64,000 nucleotides of DNA from Streptomyces sedi (GCF_006335015.1 NZ_VDGT01000007.1:1-64000); one strand, 5' to 3'. Counted from the stretch's first letter, positions 26,592-35,581 are shown. Notes: a model not told the origin generated them from the sequence alone. Numbers and translations are program-made.

Positions 26592-27409
26592 GCCGCGGCT
26601 CCCCGAGGCCGGTTGGAGACGCGGGTGACCCAGTGCTCCAGGTCGAAGTCCTCGTCGCCGGTCAGGGACCGCCACAGCAGAACGCGGTTGTACCGTTCCA
26701 GGCGGCCCGTGGCGTGCTCGTACCAGGGGAAGTCGGCGTCCAGTTCCGCCGCCACCCGCGGGTCGTGCAGGTCGGAGGTGTCCCAGAGCCGCCGCTGCCG
26801 CACCGTCGGGTTGAAGCGGATCTTGAACATGTAGCGCGGGGAGTCGCTGTCGTTGCGCCGGCCACCGTGCCACAGACCGTGGTGCATAAACACCACGGTC
26901 CCCGCCGGGCACACCAGCCGGCTCTGACCCCGCAGATTCTGGTAGCGGCCGGTGTCGCTCTCGTTCGTGCGCCGCAGATGGCTGCCGGGCACGCTGAGTG
27001 TGCCGCCCATCTCAAGCGTCACCTCGCTCGGGTAGTACATGAGCTGGACGTCGAACGCGTCCGACCGCACGTCGATGATGGCGTCCGCGTGGAGCGGCTG
27101 CGCCTGCCCCTCGCGTGGCTGACGCACGTGCACGGCGTGGTGGTCGATGTTCGGCTCCGGGCCGACGAGGCTGTGCAACACGCCCGCCAGCTCGTCGAGT
27201 TCGATGAGCCGCCGCACGAAGGACCCCTCGGGGTACGCCAGGGTGGCCGGCGTGCCGTGGGGCGCCGCCCGGACGCCGTCCCGCAGGACCTCCACGGCCT
27301 CGGCGTTGAGCTCCGGTGGCACCACGGCGTCCAGCCGCAGCGAGCCGTGCGAGACGAAGTGTGCCATCTGCACCGACGTGAGCAGCTTGGGTGCGATTGT
27401 CGTCGTCAT
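26588..27409 (-). CDS. Phytanoyl-CoA dioxygenase (PhyH) family Fe(II)/2-oxoglutarate oxygenase
   Basis: The 273-residue protein has the facial-triad pattern HxD in PLHADAIIDVRSD and the distal His in HHGLWHGGRRNDS, with Arg for 2-oxoglutarate likely in PRYMFKIRFNP. PhyH enzymes hydroxylate small molecules, lipids or peptides. It forms a two-gene operon with the small downstream gene and is divergent from an AraC-type regulator (27481). The substrate is not deducible. Confidence 0.87.
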   Translation of the reverse strand: MTTTIAPKLLTSVQMAHFVSHGSLRLDAVVPPELNAEAVEVLRDGVRAAPHGTPATLAYPEGSFVRRLIELDELAGVLHSLVGPEPNIDHHAVHVRQPREGQAQPLHADAIIDVRSDAFDVQLMYYPSEVTLEMGGTLSVPGSHLRRTNESDTGRYQNLRGQSRLVCPAGTVVFMHHGLWHGGRRNDSDSPRYMFKIRFNPTVRQRRLWDTSDLHDPRVAAELDADFPWYEHATGRLERYNRVLLWRSLTGDEDFDLEHWVTRVSNRPRGAAA

Positions 27410-27480
27410 GGCGCCACGGTAGGCGGGGCGCGCCCGTCCACGCGTGGGTCCGGCTCCCTCTCCACTGGTAATTTCTCACC

Positions 27481-28287
27481 ATGAGGGAGACCGTCGTAAG
27501 CCTCGCCGAGCCCCCCGTGGTGACGAGCGTCGGGGTCGGCTTCCACGGCCCGGCCGGGCAGGTCGACGTCTTTCGGCTGCCCGACCTGTGGCAGCTCCAC
27601 CTGTATCCGTACGAGGCCGATCTCACCGTGGACGGCACGCACCACGCCATCCGCCCCGGCCGGATCAGCCTCGTGCCGCCGGCCACGACTGTCCGTTACC
27701 GCTATCGCTCCCGGTGCCAGCACCTCTTCGCGCATCTGCGCCTGCCGGGCGCCGGCGAGCGTCGCACCGTGCCCGTCATGCAGGACGCGGGATCCGAACT
27801 GCCCCTGCTCTCCTCCCACATGAAGCAGGCCGTGGCCGCCTGGCCCGGCACTCCCGTCCGTGCCGCGGCGGAGATCTGGGCCGTCCTGTGGCGCGTCGCC
27901 CATCTCGCCCCGCCCGGCTCGCCCCAGGGGCGGGGGAAGACCCCGCACCCGGCCGTCGACACCGCGATCGCGTATATCGAGGCCCGCCTCGCCGAGGCCC
28001 TCACCGTGCCGGCCGTCGCCCACGCGGCCGGCGTCTCCCACAACCACCTGACCAGGCTCTTCGGCGCCGCCACCGGCGACACGGTCGTCGCCTACATCCG
28101 CCGGCGCCGGATCGCCCGCGCCCGGCATCTGCTGCGCGAGTCCACCCTCTCCATTCCCGCGATCGCCGCCCAGGTCGGCATCCCCGACCTCCAGGCGTTC
28201 AACAAGGCGTGCCGGCGGGAGCTCGGTGCCTCCCCCCGGGCCGTCCGGCACTTGGCGGACGAAGGCGTCCCGGGGCCAACTCCGTGA
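27481..28287 (+). CDS. AraC-family regulator
   Basis: The 268-residue protein has an N-terminal cupin sensor domain (VDVFRLPDLWQLHLYPYEAD, then HHAIRPGRISLVPPATTV) and two C-terminal HTH motifs (LTVPAVAHAAGVSHNHLTRL and LSIPAIAAQVGIPDLQAFNK). It is divergent from the PhyH operon, 71 bp between starts, and probably regulates it. Confidence 0.87.
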   Translation: MRETVVSLAEPPVVTSVGVGFHGPAGQVDVFRLPDLWQLHLYPYEADLTVDGTHHAIRPGRISLVPPATTVRYRYRSRCQHLFAHLRLPGAGERRTVPVMQDAGSELPLLSSHMKQAVAAWPGTPVRAAAEIWAVLWRVAHLAPPGSPQGRGKTPHPAVDTAIAYIEARLAEALTVPAVAHAAGVSHNHLTRLFGAATGDTVVAYIRRRRIARARHLLRESTLSIPAIAAQVGIPDLQAFNKACRRELGASPRAVRHLADEGVPGPTP

Positions 28288-28349
28288 GCCCGGCGGCGGG
28301 GTGGCGACACAGGTCGGCCAGGGCGCCGTGGTCGAAGCCGCTTGCCGGC

Positions 28350-28690
28350 GACGGCCCGGTAAAGTACGCGGTCAACGTCAGCAACCAGGCCGGCTACGCC
28401 GAGCGGCTACGCGGCCTGGTGCGCGAGCACGGCAGGCCCGCCGTCATCACCGAGTTCGGCTGCGGCGCGTTCACCGGTGCCGACCGACGAGGAGCCGGCT
28501 CCTTCCAGATCGTCAACTGGTTCGCCGCCACCCCACGCGTCCGCGGCGACCACCCGCGCGACGAACTGGTCCAGGCGCGCTACCTTGGCGAGCTCATCGA
28601 CCAGTACCACGCCGAAGGCGCCCACGAGCGAGTCCACGTCCGCGGCCGAGGAGATCGCTTCGCCCCCACGCGCGTCCCCGTCGCCGGCCT
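28350..28690 (+). pseudogene. 3' remnant of a TIM-barrel glycosidase-like gene
   Basis: An open stretch without start encodes RLRGLVREHGRPAVITEFGC, then GDHPRDELVQARYLGELIDQ. RPAVITEFG has the catalytic-Glu strand of clan-A glycosidase barrels, and the rest matches the C-terminal end of a family of uncharacterised actinomycete proteins with that fold. The frame breaks near 28630 and the N-terminal majority is missing. Confidence 0.55.
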
Positions 28691-29097
28691 CCCTCTCTCC
28701 CCGTGGTCAGCGCGTCGACAATATCTGCCACCCGGCAGATATACAGCCGTTCATCGCGCTCTGCCGGCTCCTGCTCGCCGTCGGGGCCGCCGTTGAGTCC
28801 GGTCAGGGGAATTCGTCGCGGCATCGGAGAATGCAACTCCATGGGATGTCGGAATTGTTGCACCGAAATGAACAGGACATCGACGACCCATCAGGCATCT
28901 CAACAGCCACACCAGTCACTCAGTTTTTCAACCAAAAGAATCAGAAACCAGGCATCCACGGCCATCCGAGCGAAGACCCCCACACCACCAGACAAACCGC
29001 CCCTCCACTTTCTCACGCTAGGTGACCAACTCCGCAATGCAGATTCCACTTACAGAATCCCGAACCTTGCGTTCACGCCTCACGCGCATTCAGGGGA
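28691..29097 (+). other. Lower-GC intergenic region upstream of the LuxR regulator
   Basis: About 400 bp with no supported gene. The stretch from about 28,800 is clearly richer in A and T than its surroundings, which is usual for a regulated promoter region or an insertion boundary at the edge of the biosynthetic cluster. Confidence 0.5.
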
Positions 29098-29126
29098 TTC
29101 ACACAAGTGACCGGCTGTGCTACCTT
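29098..29126 (+). promoter_or_regulatory. Predicted vegetative promoter of the LuxR-type regulator
   Basis: TTCACA (29098-29103), a 17-base spacer, then TACCTT (29121-29126) fit the major-sigma consensus of actinomycetes. The start of transcription would be near 29133, about 30 bases before the GTG at 29164. Confidence 0.5.
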
Positions 29127-29163
29127 AATTCAGGCTCGGACCGATTGATCTTTCGGGGGGATC

Positions 29164-29856
29164 GTGTCACAGACAGCAGCCACCACTCGAATACTCGTAG
29201 TCAACGAGAAGACCGTGACCAGGGCTGGATACCGCTCACTTCTGGAAAGCAACGAGGACTTGAAAGTGGCCGGGGACGCGGCGGACATCGGCAAGGCCAT
29301 CGACAGCATCGGCCAATTACAGCCGGACCTCGTCGTCCTGGACGCGACCACGGACTCGCTCGACACCGCCGGGATCCGCAGGCTGACCACCAACGGCTCC
29401 GGCAAGCCGCCTCCCGTGCTGGTCCTGGTGGACCAGGTCGACGAACGGGTGTACCGACTTCCCCAGTTCGGCGTACGCGGACTGCTCCTCAACCAGTCGA
29501 GCCCCGAGCAGATCGTCTCGGCGGTCCGACTGGTGGCCGCCGGCTACGCGCTCTTCCTGCCCCACGGGATGCCCGCCGACCACGGGCCCCCGGTGATGGG
29601 CGAGGAGCCGACCGTCGGGGTCTGTCTCGGGCACCTGACCAGGCGGGAGTCCGACGTCCTCCAGCTGATCGCCCGAGGCCTGAGCAACGCGGAGATCTCC
29701 GCCGCGCTCTTCGTGAGCGAGAGCACGGTCAAGTCCCATGTCCAGCGGATGCTCGACAAACTCGACCTGCGCAACCGGGTACACGCGGTGATCTACGCGT
29801 ACGAGATCGGCATGGTGCGCGTCGGTGTGCCGGTGCTCGCCACGGCGGGAGCCTGA
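29164..29856 (+). CDS. Atypical NarL/LuxR-family response regulator, likely cluster regulator; contains TTA codon
   Basis: The 230-residue protein (GTG start) has a receiver-like domain (1 to about 125) and a C-terminal LuxR HTH (about 155-220: LTRRESDVLQLIARGLSNAE, then SESTVKSHVQRMLDKL). The receiver is degenerate. The acidic pair is Asn14-Glu15, and the conserved Lys is Asn110 (GVRGLLLN), although Asp60 remains. Normal phosphorylation is therefore doubtful, as in antibiotic regulators that respond to pathway products. Codon 52 is TTA (29317-29319), which in Streptomyces needs the bldA tRNA and delays expression to development. It stands at the left border of the chloropyrrole cluster. Confidence 0.88.
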   Translation: MSQTAATTRILVVNEKTVTRAGYRSLLESNEDLKVAGDAADIGKAIDSIGQLQPDLVVLDATTDSLDTAGIRRLTTNGSGKPPPVLVLVDQVDERVYRLPQFGVRGLLLNQSSPEQIVSAVRLVAAGYALFLPHGMPADHGPPVMGEEPTVGVCLGHLTRRESDVLQLIARGLSNAEISAALFVSESTVKSHVQRMLDKLDLRNRVHAVIYAYEIGMVRVGVPVLATAGA

Positions 29857-29881
29857 CCTCCGAATTACCGGACCGACTGCC

Positions 29882-29917
29882 AGTGGGCCTCTTCCAGAAC
29901 TCTGGAGGAGGCCCACT
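29882..29917. terminator. Bidirectional hairpin terminator
   Basis: A 16-bp stem with one G-T wobble (29882-29897 with 29902-29917) and a 4-base loop lies between the convergent regulator and prolyl-AMP ligase genes. Confidence 0.8.
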
Positions 29918-29936
29918 AAGGTTGATTTACGGCGCG

Positions 29937-31415
29937 TCAGAATCGGCCCGACTCTATCTTCTCCGCCATACCCATCCGGTCTTTCTTTCCGTTTTCCGTC
30001 CTCGGCAGTTCATCCACCGTATGCAGCACGTCAAGGAGCATATAGACGGGAAGCCTCTCGGCACACCATTGCTTGAGCAAAAGAAACGAAACCCTACTCC
30101 CCGGTTGCGGGACAATGACGGCATGCAACGCCGCCCGGAGCCCTTCACCGACGACGACCACCGCGGAGTCAGCCACCGAAGGGTGACTGTCGAGTACGCT
30201 CTCGATTTCACCGAGTTCGACCCGTTGCCCACGGATCTTCACCATGTGGTCCCTGCGCCCCGCGTATTCGAGATTCCCGTCGGGGGTCTCGCGCACGAGA
30301 TCTCCGGTGGGATAGGCCCCGCGTTGCGGCTCACGTCCCCAGTAGCCGAGCATCACGGAGGGCCCGGAGACCCACAGCTCTCGTACGTCCTCCTCCTCGC
30401 CCCCGCGCAGTTCGAGGGTGTCGCCGGAGGCCGCCGTGCCGATGGGCAGCGGAGTGGAGCGGGCGAGGTCATCGGCCGTGACCTCGTAGGACGTGCAGAC
30501 GTTGGTCTCGGTCGGCCCGTACCAGTTGAACATCCGCACGTCCGGCCAGTGGGCACGAAGCCGCTGCGCGTAGGGCAGCGGAAACGGTTCGCCGGCGAAG
30601 AGGCAGATCCTCAGGTGCCGCGGGGGGTCCTGGTCGAGGAGCCCGCCCTTGCTCATCATCAGGGTCAGTGCCGAGGGTACCGAGTACCAGACGGTGATCC
30701 GGCGCTCGAAGAGCAGGCGCACCAGCAACTCGGGCGCGTAGGCGACGCCCTGGGGGATCAGATGGACCTCGGCTCCGGCGGCGAAGGCCGCGTAGAGGTC
30801 GAAGACCGACAGGTCGAAGTTGAACGGCGCGTGGTTGGCCAGCCGGTCCCCGGGCCCCAGTCCGAGGTGGTCAACGGCCCACTCGACGAAGGCAAGGGCG
30901 TTGCGGTGACTGACGCAGACGCCCTTGGGGTCTCCCGTGGAGCCCGAGGTGTAGAGGAGGTAGGCGGGGTCGTCCGGGCCACCGACGGCGCGGACGGCCC
31001 CGGTCGGGGCATCTGACACCGGCTCGGCGAGCAGCTCGCCGAAGGAGAGCACCGGCGCCTTGACGGCCGACGCCTCGGGCACGCGCTCCAGGCCCTCGGC
31101 ATCGGTGACCACCAGGGCCGCGGTGCAGCCGTCGGCGATCTTCGCCAGCCTGGTGGGCGGGTTGGACTCGGCGACGGGGGCGTAGACCGCGTTCACCCGC
31201 AGACAGCCCTGCATCAGCGCGACCGCGTGCAGGCTCTTCCCGGACCAGATCACCACCCGGTCGCCGGCCCCCACGCCCCGGGCGGCGAGTGCGGCGGCGT
31301 ACCGCTCGGCCAGAGCGTCGAGTTGACGGTAGGTCAGTTCGCCGTCGGGCGCCCGGACAGCGGGGGAATCGGGAGCGACGCGGGCCGCCGAGGCGACCAG
31401 ATCCTCCAGTCTCAC
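29937..31415 (-). CDS. L-prolyl-AMP ligase loading proline onto a PCP
   Basis: The 492-residue stand-alone adenylation enzyme starts at GTG 31415, overlapping the dehydrogenase stop as GTGA. Core motifs are clear: LLYTSGSTGDPKGV (A3), NWYGPTETNVCTSYE (A5), YPTGDLV (A7), GRRDHMVKIRGQRVELGEIE (A8) and PRTENGKKDR (A10). Stand-alone enzymes of this kind (PltF, RedM, CloN4) activate L-proline and load it on a discrete PCP, here at 35285. The assignment as proline-specific rests on the neighbouring dehydrogenase and PCP, the complete three-gene pyrrole set. Confidence 0.85.
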   Translation of the reverse strand: MRLEDLVASAARVAPDSPAVRAPDGELTYRQLDALAERYAAALAARGVGAGDRVVIWSGKSLHAVALMQGCLRVNAVYAPVAESNPPTRLAKIADGCTAALVVTDAEGLERVPEASAVKAPVLSFGELLAEPVSDAPTGAVRAVGGPDDPAYLLYTSGSTGDPKGVCVSHRNALAFVEWAVDHLGLGPGDRLANHAPFNFDLSVFDLYAAFAAGAEVHLIPQGVAYAPELLVRLLFERRITVWYSVPSALTLMMSKGGLLDQDPPRHLRICLFAGEPFPLPYAQRLRAHWPDVRMFNWYGPTETNVCTSYEVTADDLARSTPLPIGTAASGDTLELRGGEEEDVRELWVSGPSVMLGYWGREPQRGAYPTGDLVRETPDGNLEYAGRRDHMVKIRGQRVELGEIESVLDSHPSVADSAVVVVGEGLRAALHAVIVPQPGSRVSFLLLKQWCAERLPVYMLLDVLHTVDELPRTENGKKDRMGMAEKIESGRF

Positions 31416-32551
31416 AGCCCCAACTCCCTTGCCACCAGCTCCTTCTGGATTTCGTTCGTGCCGGAGAAGAGCACCGAGGGCATCGCGTCGCGCAGCGCCG
31501 CCTCGATCCCCTCGTCGGCGAGATAGCCCCGTCCGCCGAAGACCCGCACGGCGTCCATCGCGCTGGCGACGGTGCCCTCGGAGACGGCGAGCTTGGAGAG
31601 CGCGACGGGCAGCCTGGCCGGCCCGCCGCGGTCCATCTCCCAGCAGGCGCGGTAGAGGAGCAACCGACCGCTCTCCAGTCGGAGCTTCATGTCGACGATC
31701 CGGTGCGAGACGGCCTGGAACGCGCCGATGCGGCGGCCGGACTGGCGGCGTTCCCTCGCGTGTGCCACGGCGCGGTCCACCAGTCTGGCGGAGAGGCCCA
31801 GATAGCCGGCGAAGAGGCAGGCGCGTTCCCAGCCCATGGAGTGTTGGAAGATGGCGGCGCCCATCCCGGGGCGGCCGATCACCTGGTCGTCGGAGACGAA
31901 GCAGTCGGTGAAGCGGACGCCTCCGCCCGGACAGGAGCGCAGGCCCATCTTCTCGAACGGCTCGCTTCTGCTGACACCGTCGGCCGTCCCCTCGACGACG
32001 AACGCCGTCTGGCCGAGGTGTCCCGACTCGGGGTCGGTGGTGGCGTAGGTGACCAGCAGATCGGCGACGGGGCCGTTGCTCACAAACGTCTTCTGCCCGT
32101 TCAACACGTAACCCCCGCGCACACGCGTGGCGGTGACGGACAGTCGGGAGATGTCGGACCCGGCGTCGGCCTCCGTCATGGCGTTGCCCGCGATGGTGCT
32201 TCCGTCCACCAGGCCGGGCAGGTAGCGCTTCCTCAGCTCTTCGCTTCCGAAGTCGGACAGGGGCACCGCGCAGGCGAAGAGGTGGGCGCTGGCCGCGAAG
32301 ACCAGGCCGGTGTCGGAACAGCCCTCGCCCAGCGCCTCGTAGAGCCGCGCGGTGTCCAGGGCGCCGAGGCCCGCGCCACCGTACTCCGTCGGAACGCAGG
32401 CGCCCAGCAGGCCCAGTTCGCCCAAGGCTCGCCAGTCAGAACGGCTGTAGGGCACCCGTGGCGCCCCGCTGGTCTCGGGGAAGCGCCTCCGGACCGCGTC
32501 CAGGGTCCTGGTGTGACGCTCCTGTTGTTCGGCACTCCAGCTGAACTCCAT
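31412..32551 (-). CDS. Prolyl-S-PCP dehydrogenase (acyl-CoA dehydrogenase fold), pyrrole-forming
   Basis: The product is about 379 residues from ATG 32551; GGAGAG sits 5 bases upstream, whereas the GTG two codons earlier is too close to it. It has the FAD-binding motifs of acyl-CoA dehydrogenases: GNAMTEADAGSDISRLSVTA, FVSNGPVADLLVTYATTD, VRVFGGRGYLADEGIE and SGTNEIQKELVARELGL. PltE, RedW and CloN3 use this fold to oxidise prolyl-S-PCP by four electrons to pyrrolyl-2-carboxyl-S-PCP. It is the first gene of a two-gene operon with the prolyl-AMP ligase. Confidence 0.87.
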   Translation of the reverse strand: MEFSWSAEQQERHTRTLDAVRRRFPETSGAPRVPYSRSDWRALGELGLLGACVPTEYGGAGLGALDTARLYEALGEGCSDTGLVFAASAHLFACAVPLSDFGSEELRKRYLPGLVDGSTIAGNAMTEADAGSDISRLSVTATRVRGGYVLNGQKTFVSNGPVADLLVTYATTDPESGHLGQTAFVVEGTADGVSRSEPFEKMGLRSCPGGGVRFTDCFVSDDQVIGRPGMGAAIFQHSMGWERACLFAGYLGLSARLVDRAVAHARERRQSGRRIGAFQAVSHRIVDMKLRLESGRLLLYRACWEMDRGGPARLPVALSKLAVSEGTVASAMDAVRVFGGRGYLADEGIEAALRDAMPSVLFSGTNEIQKELVARELGL

Positions 32552-32676
32552 ATGCACTCTCCGTGGTCGTAGCGTGAGAGGTGGTGAGCCGTGCCAGCGG
32601 GCGAAACGCCCAGGTCCGAGAGTGCTGCTGCCGAGTCGACGCAGCAGAGAAAGTAACGCCCCGTAACATCCTTCAT

Positions 32677-32730
32677 CGGAGAATTAATTCTCCGGCTGCC
32701 ATGTATAACAGCCCCTCTGCTGGCTAGCAA
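32677..32730 (-). promoter_or_regulatory. Promoter of the pyrrole operon with a perfect palindrome at the start site
   Basis: On the minus strand TTGCTA (32730-32725), 17 bases, then TATACA (32707-32702) form a promoter. The 18-bp perfect palindrome CGGAGAATTAATTCTCCG (32694-32677) begins about where transcription would start. This is the usual site of a repressor operator. The remaining sequence up to 33030 shows no gene and presumably holds the promoter of the divergent antiporter. Confidence 0.55.
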
Positions 32731-33030
32731 GGCTCGTTTTGCCGGTGCGGGGACCGCCGGGCCCCTCCCGGGCTCCCCGGCGGCGCCGGGTGCCGGCTCG
32801 ACTGTTCGCACCGTTGTTCTCCGTCGAAGGTGCGGTCCGCGGGCCGCCCTGCTCATCACTTCGGCTCGCCGTCCTCCTTAAGTCCCCCCGCCCGTCACCG
32901 ACGGCGCGGCGGGTTTCGCTCCCAAGGCCAATGGTGGTGCCCCCGACCGGCGGAGGAGACTGCCCACAGGCCGGCTGGGACGCCCCGCGCCGCCGTGCCT
33001 CCCCCTCTTCTCCCCCTCCCTGGAGGTCTG

Positions 33031-34371
33031 ATGGCGAGCGCCGATGGTCTGCCCCTGGAGGCGGTGGTGGTCGCCGACGTGGCGATCGTGCTGCTGGCGG
33101 GGACCGCGATGGTGGCGCTCAGCCGCCGGCTGCGCCAACCCCCCGTGGTGGCCGAGATCGCCACCGGAATCATGCTCGGCCCCAGCCTGCTGGGCTTGCT
33201 CCCCGGCGATCTGCCCCAACGGATCTTCCCCGACGACGCCCGCCCGATGCTCTCGGCCATCGCCCAGATCGGGCTGCTGCTCTTCATGTTTCTCGCCGGC
33301 TGGGAACTGGACCTGAGCCGGCTGCGCGGCCGGGGGCGGGCGGTCGGGGGGATGGCCGGCTTCTCGATGGCCGTCCCGTTCCTGCTGGGGCTGGGCGCGG
33401 CAGGAGTGATGTTCTCCCAGCACGCGGGGGACGGAGTGGACGCCAGCACCTTCGCGCTCTACGTCGGAACGGCCTTCTCCATCACGGCGTTCCCGGTGCT
33501 CGCCCGGATCGTCAGGGACGGCCGGCTGTCGGAGACCCGGGTGGGCACCACCGCCATGGCCTGCGCGGCGATAGGTGACGTGGTGGCGTGGTGCGTTCTG
33601 GTCCTGGTGGTGGCGCTGGCCGAGGCCGGGGGGCACGGGCAGTTCGTGCGAGTGGTCCTGCTGTCGGTGGCGTACGGGGCGTTGATGGGGTTGCTGGTGC
33701 GACCGCTGCTGACGGCCCTGCTGAGGCGCTCGGGCCGGGACGGCGACTCGGCGAGCCTGCTGGTGGTGATCGCCTCGGGGGTCTTCCTCTCCTCGTATGC
33801 CACGTCCTGGATCGGCATCCACGCGATCTTCGGCGCGTTCGCCTTCGGCCTGGTGATGCCGCGCGGCACGGGGCCGGCGCTGGCACGGGCGGTCGCCGCG
33901 CCGATGGAGAAGGTGGCGGCGCTGCTGCTGCCGGTCTTCTTCATCGTCACGGGGCTCTCGGTGGATATCGGCGCACTCGGCTGGTCCGGGCTGTGGACGC
34001 TGCTGCTGATCGTGGTGACGGCGGTGGTCGGCAAGTTCTGCGGGGCCGCGCTGCCGGCACGGCTGTCCGGGATGGGCTGGCGTGAGGCGAGCGTCTTCGG
34101 CGCCCTGATGAACACCCGGGGCCTGACCGAGATCGTCATTCTCGACGTCGGCCGGCAACTCGGCATCATCGACGACCAGTTGTTCACCATGATGGTGCTG
34201 ATGGCACTGGTCACGACCGCCATGGCCGGACCGTTCCTGCACCTGGCGCGAGCCGCCCCGGCGGGCGCCGACGGCTCGGCGGAGGAGGGCCCGTCCGGGG
34301 CGGTTTCCTCGGCGCCCGATCAGGTTCCGCCGTCCGGCACGGGTCGGCAGACCGCCGGCGGCCGACGATGA
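33031..34371 (+). CDS. Kef-type cation:proton antiporter, putative self-protection gene
   Basis: The 446-residue membrane protein starts at ATG 33031 with GGAGG 4 bases upstream. It has 12 or so hydrophobic segments of the CPA2 family, including PVVAEIATGIMLGPSLLGLL, SAIAQIGLLLFMFLAGWELD and LMNTRGLTEIVILDVGRQLG. CPA2 carriers exchange Na+ or K+ for H+. Chlorinated pyrrole antibiotics such as pyrrolomycins act as protonophores, so an antiporter in the cluster may protect the producer. That role is inference. It is coupled to the PPTase gene by an ATGA overlap. Confidence 0.87.
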   Translation: MASADGLPLEAVVVADVAIVLLAGTAMVALSRRLRQPPVVAEIATGIMLGPSLLGLLPGDLPQRIFPDDARPMLSAIAQIGLLLFMFLAGWELDLSRLRGRGRAVGGMAGFSMAVPFLLGLGAAGVMFSQHAGDGVDASTFALYVGTAFSITAFPVLARIVRDGRLSETRVGTTAMACAAIGDVVAWCVLVLVVALAEAGGHGQFVRVVLLSVAYGALMGLLVRPLLTALLRRSGRDGDSASLLVVIASGVFLSSYATSWIGIHAIFGAFAFGLVMPRGTGPALARAVAAPMEKVAALLLPVFFIVTGLSVDIGALGWSGLWTLLLIVVTAVVGKFCGAALPARLSGMGWREASVFGALMNTRGLTEIVILDVGRQLGIIDDQLFTMMVLMALVTTAMAGPFLHLARAAPAGADGSAEEGPSGAVSSAPDQVPPSGTGRQTAGGRR

Positions 34372-35189
34372 CCTGGTGCGGCGTCCGGGTGCTGGCCACC
34401 CCCGAGTTGGAGGTCTGGTACGGCTCGGTCGCCGGGCGGGGCAGGCGCGGCGCCGCGCTCCCGCTTCCGACGCCCGCGGAGCGGGAACGCGCGGGGACCT
34501 TCGTGCACGCGGCGGAGGGCATCTGGTACCTGGTCCACCGGCTGGCCACGCGCCGCATCCTCGCCGACCGGCTGCGCTGCGGACCCGAGGACGTGGTGAT
34601 CGGCCGCTCCTCCTGCCCCGGTTGCGGAAGCTTCGAGCACGGCCCGCCGCGGCTGTTCGCTCCCCGCACACCGCTGACCCTCAGCCTCTCGCGCAGCGGC
34701 CCGCACTGGCTGCTGGCCCTGGCGCCCGGCGGCGGACGCGTCGGTGCCGACATCGAGCTGCTCGGCGACCGCGATGTCACCGGGCTGGCCAAGGTCTGCC
34801 TGACCCCCGCCGAGCAGCGCCGGCTGAGGAGCACGGAGCCGGCCGCGCGCGGTGTGGTCTTCCACCGCTGCTGGACCCGGAAGGAGGCGGTCGCCAAGGC
34901 GCTGGGCACCGGTCTCGCCGCCGGACTGTCCAGGATCGAGACCGGGTTGGGTTCCTCCACAGCCGTCAGGAGCCGAGTCGCCGACCGGAGCACGACGGTG
35001 GTCGCGGTGGACGGACGCCCCGGCGGCCGGTTCGTCGTACGCGATCTTCGGCTGCCCGCGGGGCTCGCGGGCGCGGTCGCCTGGGAACCGCCGCCCGGCA
35101 GCCCACTGCGGGGAGGAGTCTCCCCCCTGAGTGCCGGACGTCCGGCCGCCCTTTCATCACAAAGCGCGAGTCCACGGTTCATCAAGTGA
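34368..35189 (+). CDS. 4'-phosphopantetheinyl transferase (Sfp type)
   Basis: The 273-residue protein has the Sfp motifs GADIELLGDRDV (Mg2+ site) and FHRCWTRKEAVAKALGTGL (WxxKEAxxKA). It also has the preceding CPGCGSFEHGPPRL segment seen in many actinomycete Sfp-type enzymes. It would convert the PCP at 35285 and the three PKS ACP domains to holo form. The C-terminal ~30 residues after VAWEPPPGSP are Ser/Pro-rich and probably disordered. Confidence 0.9.
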   Translation: MTWCGVRVLATPELEVWYGSVAGRGRRGAALPLPTPAERERAGTFVHAAEGIWYLVHRLATRRILADRLRCGPEDVVIGRSSCPGCGSFEHGPPRLFAPRTPLTLSLSRSGPHWLLALAPGGGRVGADIELLGDRDVTGLAKVCLTPAEQRRLRSTEPAARGVVFHRCWTRKEAVAKALGTGLAAGLSRIETGLGSSTAVRSRVADRSTTVVAVDGRPGGRFVVRDLRLPAGLAGAVAWEPPPGSPLRGGVSPLSAGRPAALSSQSASPRFIK

Positions 35190-35284
35190 GAGGAAGAATT
35201 CGGCGGTGGCGCCTGGATACCGTGGAGTGAGCCTGCCAGACAGCAGTTCCATGCGCCCCCAGAAGCTCCCGGAGGTCATGCACC

Positions 35285-35581
35285 ATGTCGGAAACAACTC
35301 CCGTTTCGGCCGGCGGGCACGACGCCGTCCTCAAGGAAGTGAAGGACTTCCTCGAAGCGCGCTTCCTACCGGAGGGCGAGACGGGCATAGAGGCGACCAC
35401 CCCCCTGCTGGAATGGGGAATTCTCACCTCCATCAGCACGACGGAGCTGATCGCCTTCATCCAGGACCGTTACGGCCTCTTCGTGCCGCCGGAGATGATC
35501 GTCGGATCGAACTTCAAGAACCTGGAGAAGATCACCGAGCTCGTCCTTTCCCTTGAGAACGATCCGCTGGCCAGAGCCTGA
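35285..35581 (+). CDS. Discrete peptidyl carrier protein for the prolyl/pyrrolyl group
   Basis: The 98-residue carrier has TPLLEWGILTSISTTELIAF, where Ser49 is the phosphopantetheine site; the LLEWG(I/V)L motif is that of PltL, RedO and CloN5. It begins the long plus-strand operon (35285-51190), 27 bp before the halogenase. The pathway order inferred is proline loading, oxidation to pyrrole, chlorination on this carrier and transfer to the first KS. Confidence 0.9.
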   Translation: MSETTPVSAGGHDAVLKEVKDFLEARFLPEGETGIEATTPLLEWGILTSISTTELIAFIQDRYGLFVPPEMIVGSNFKNLEKITELVLSLENDPLARA

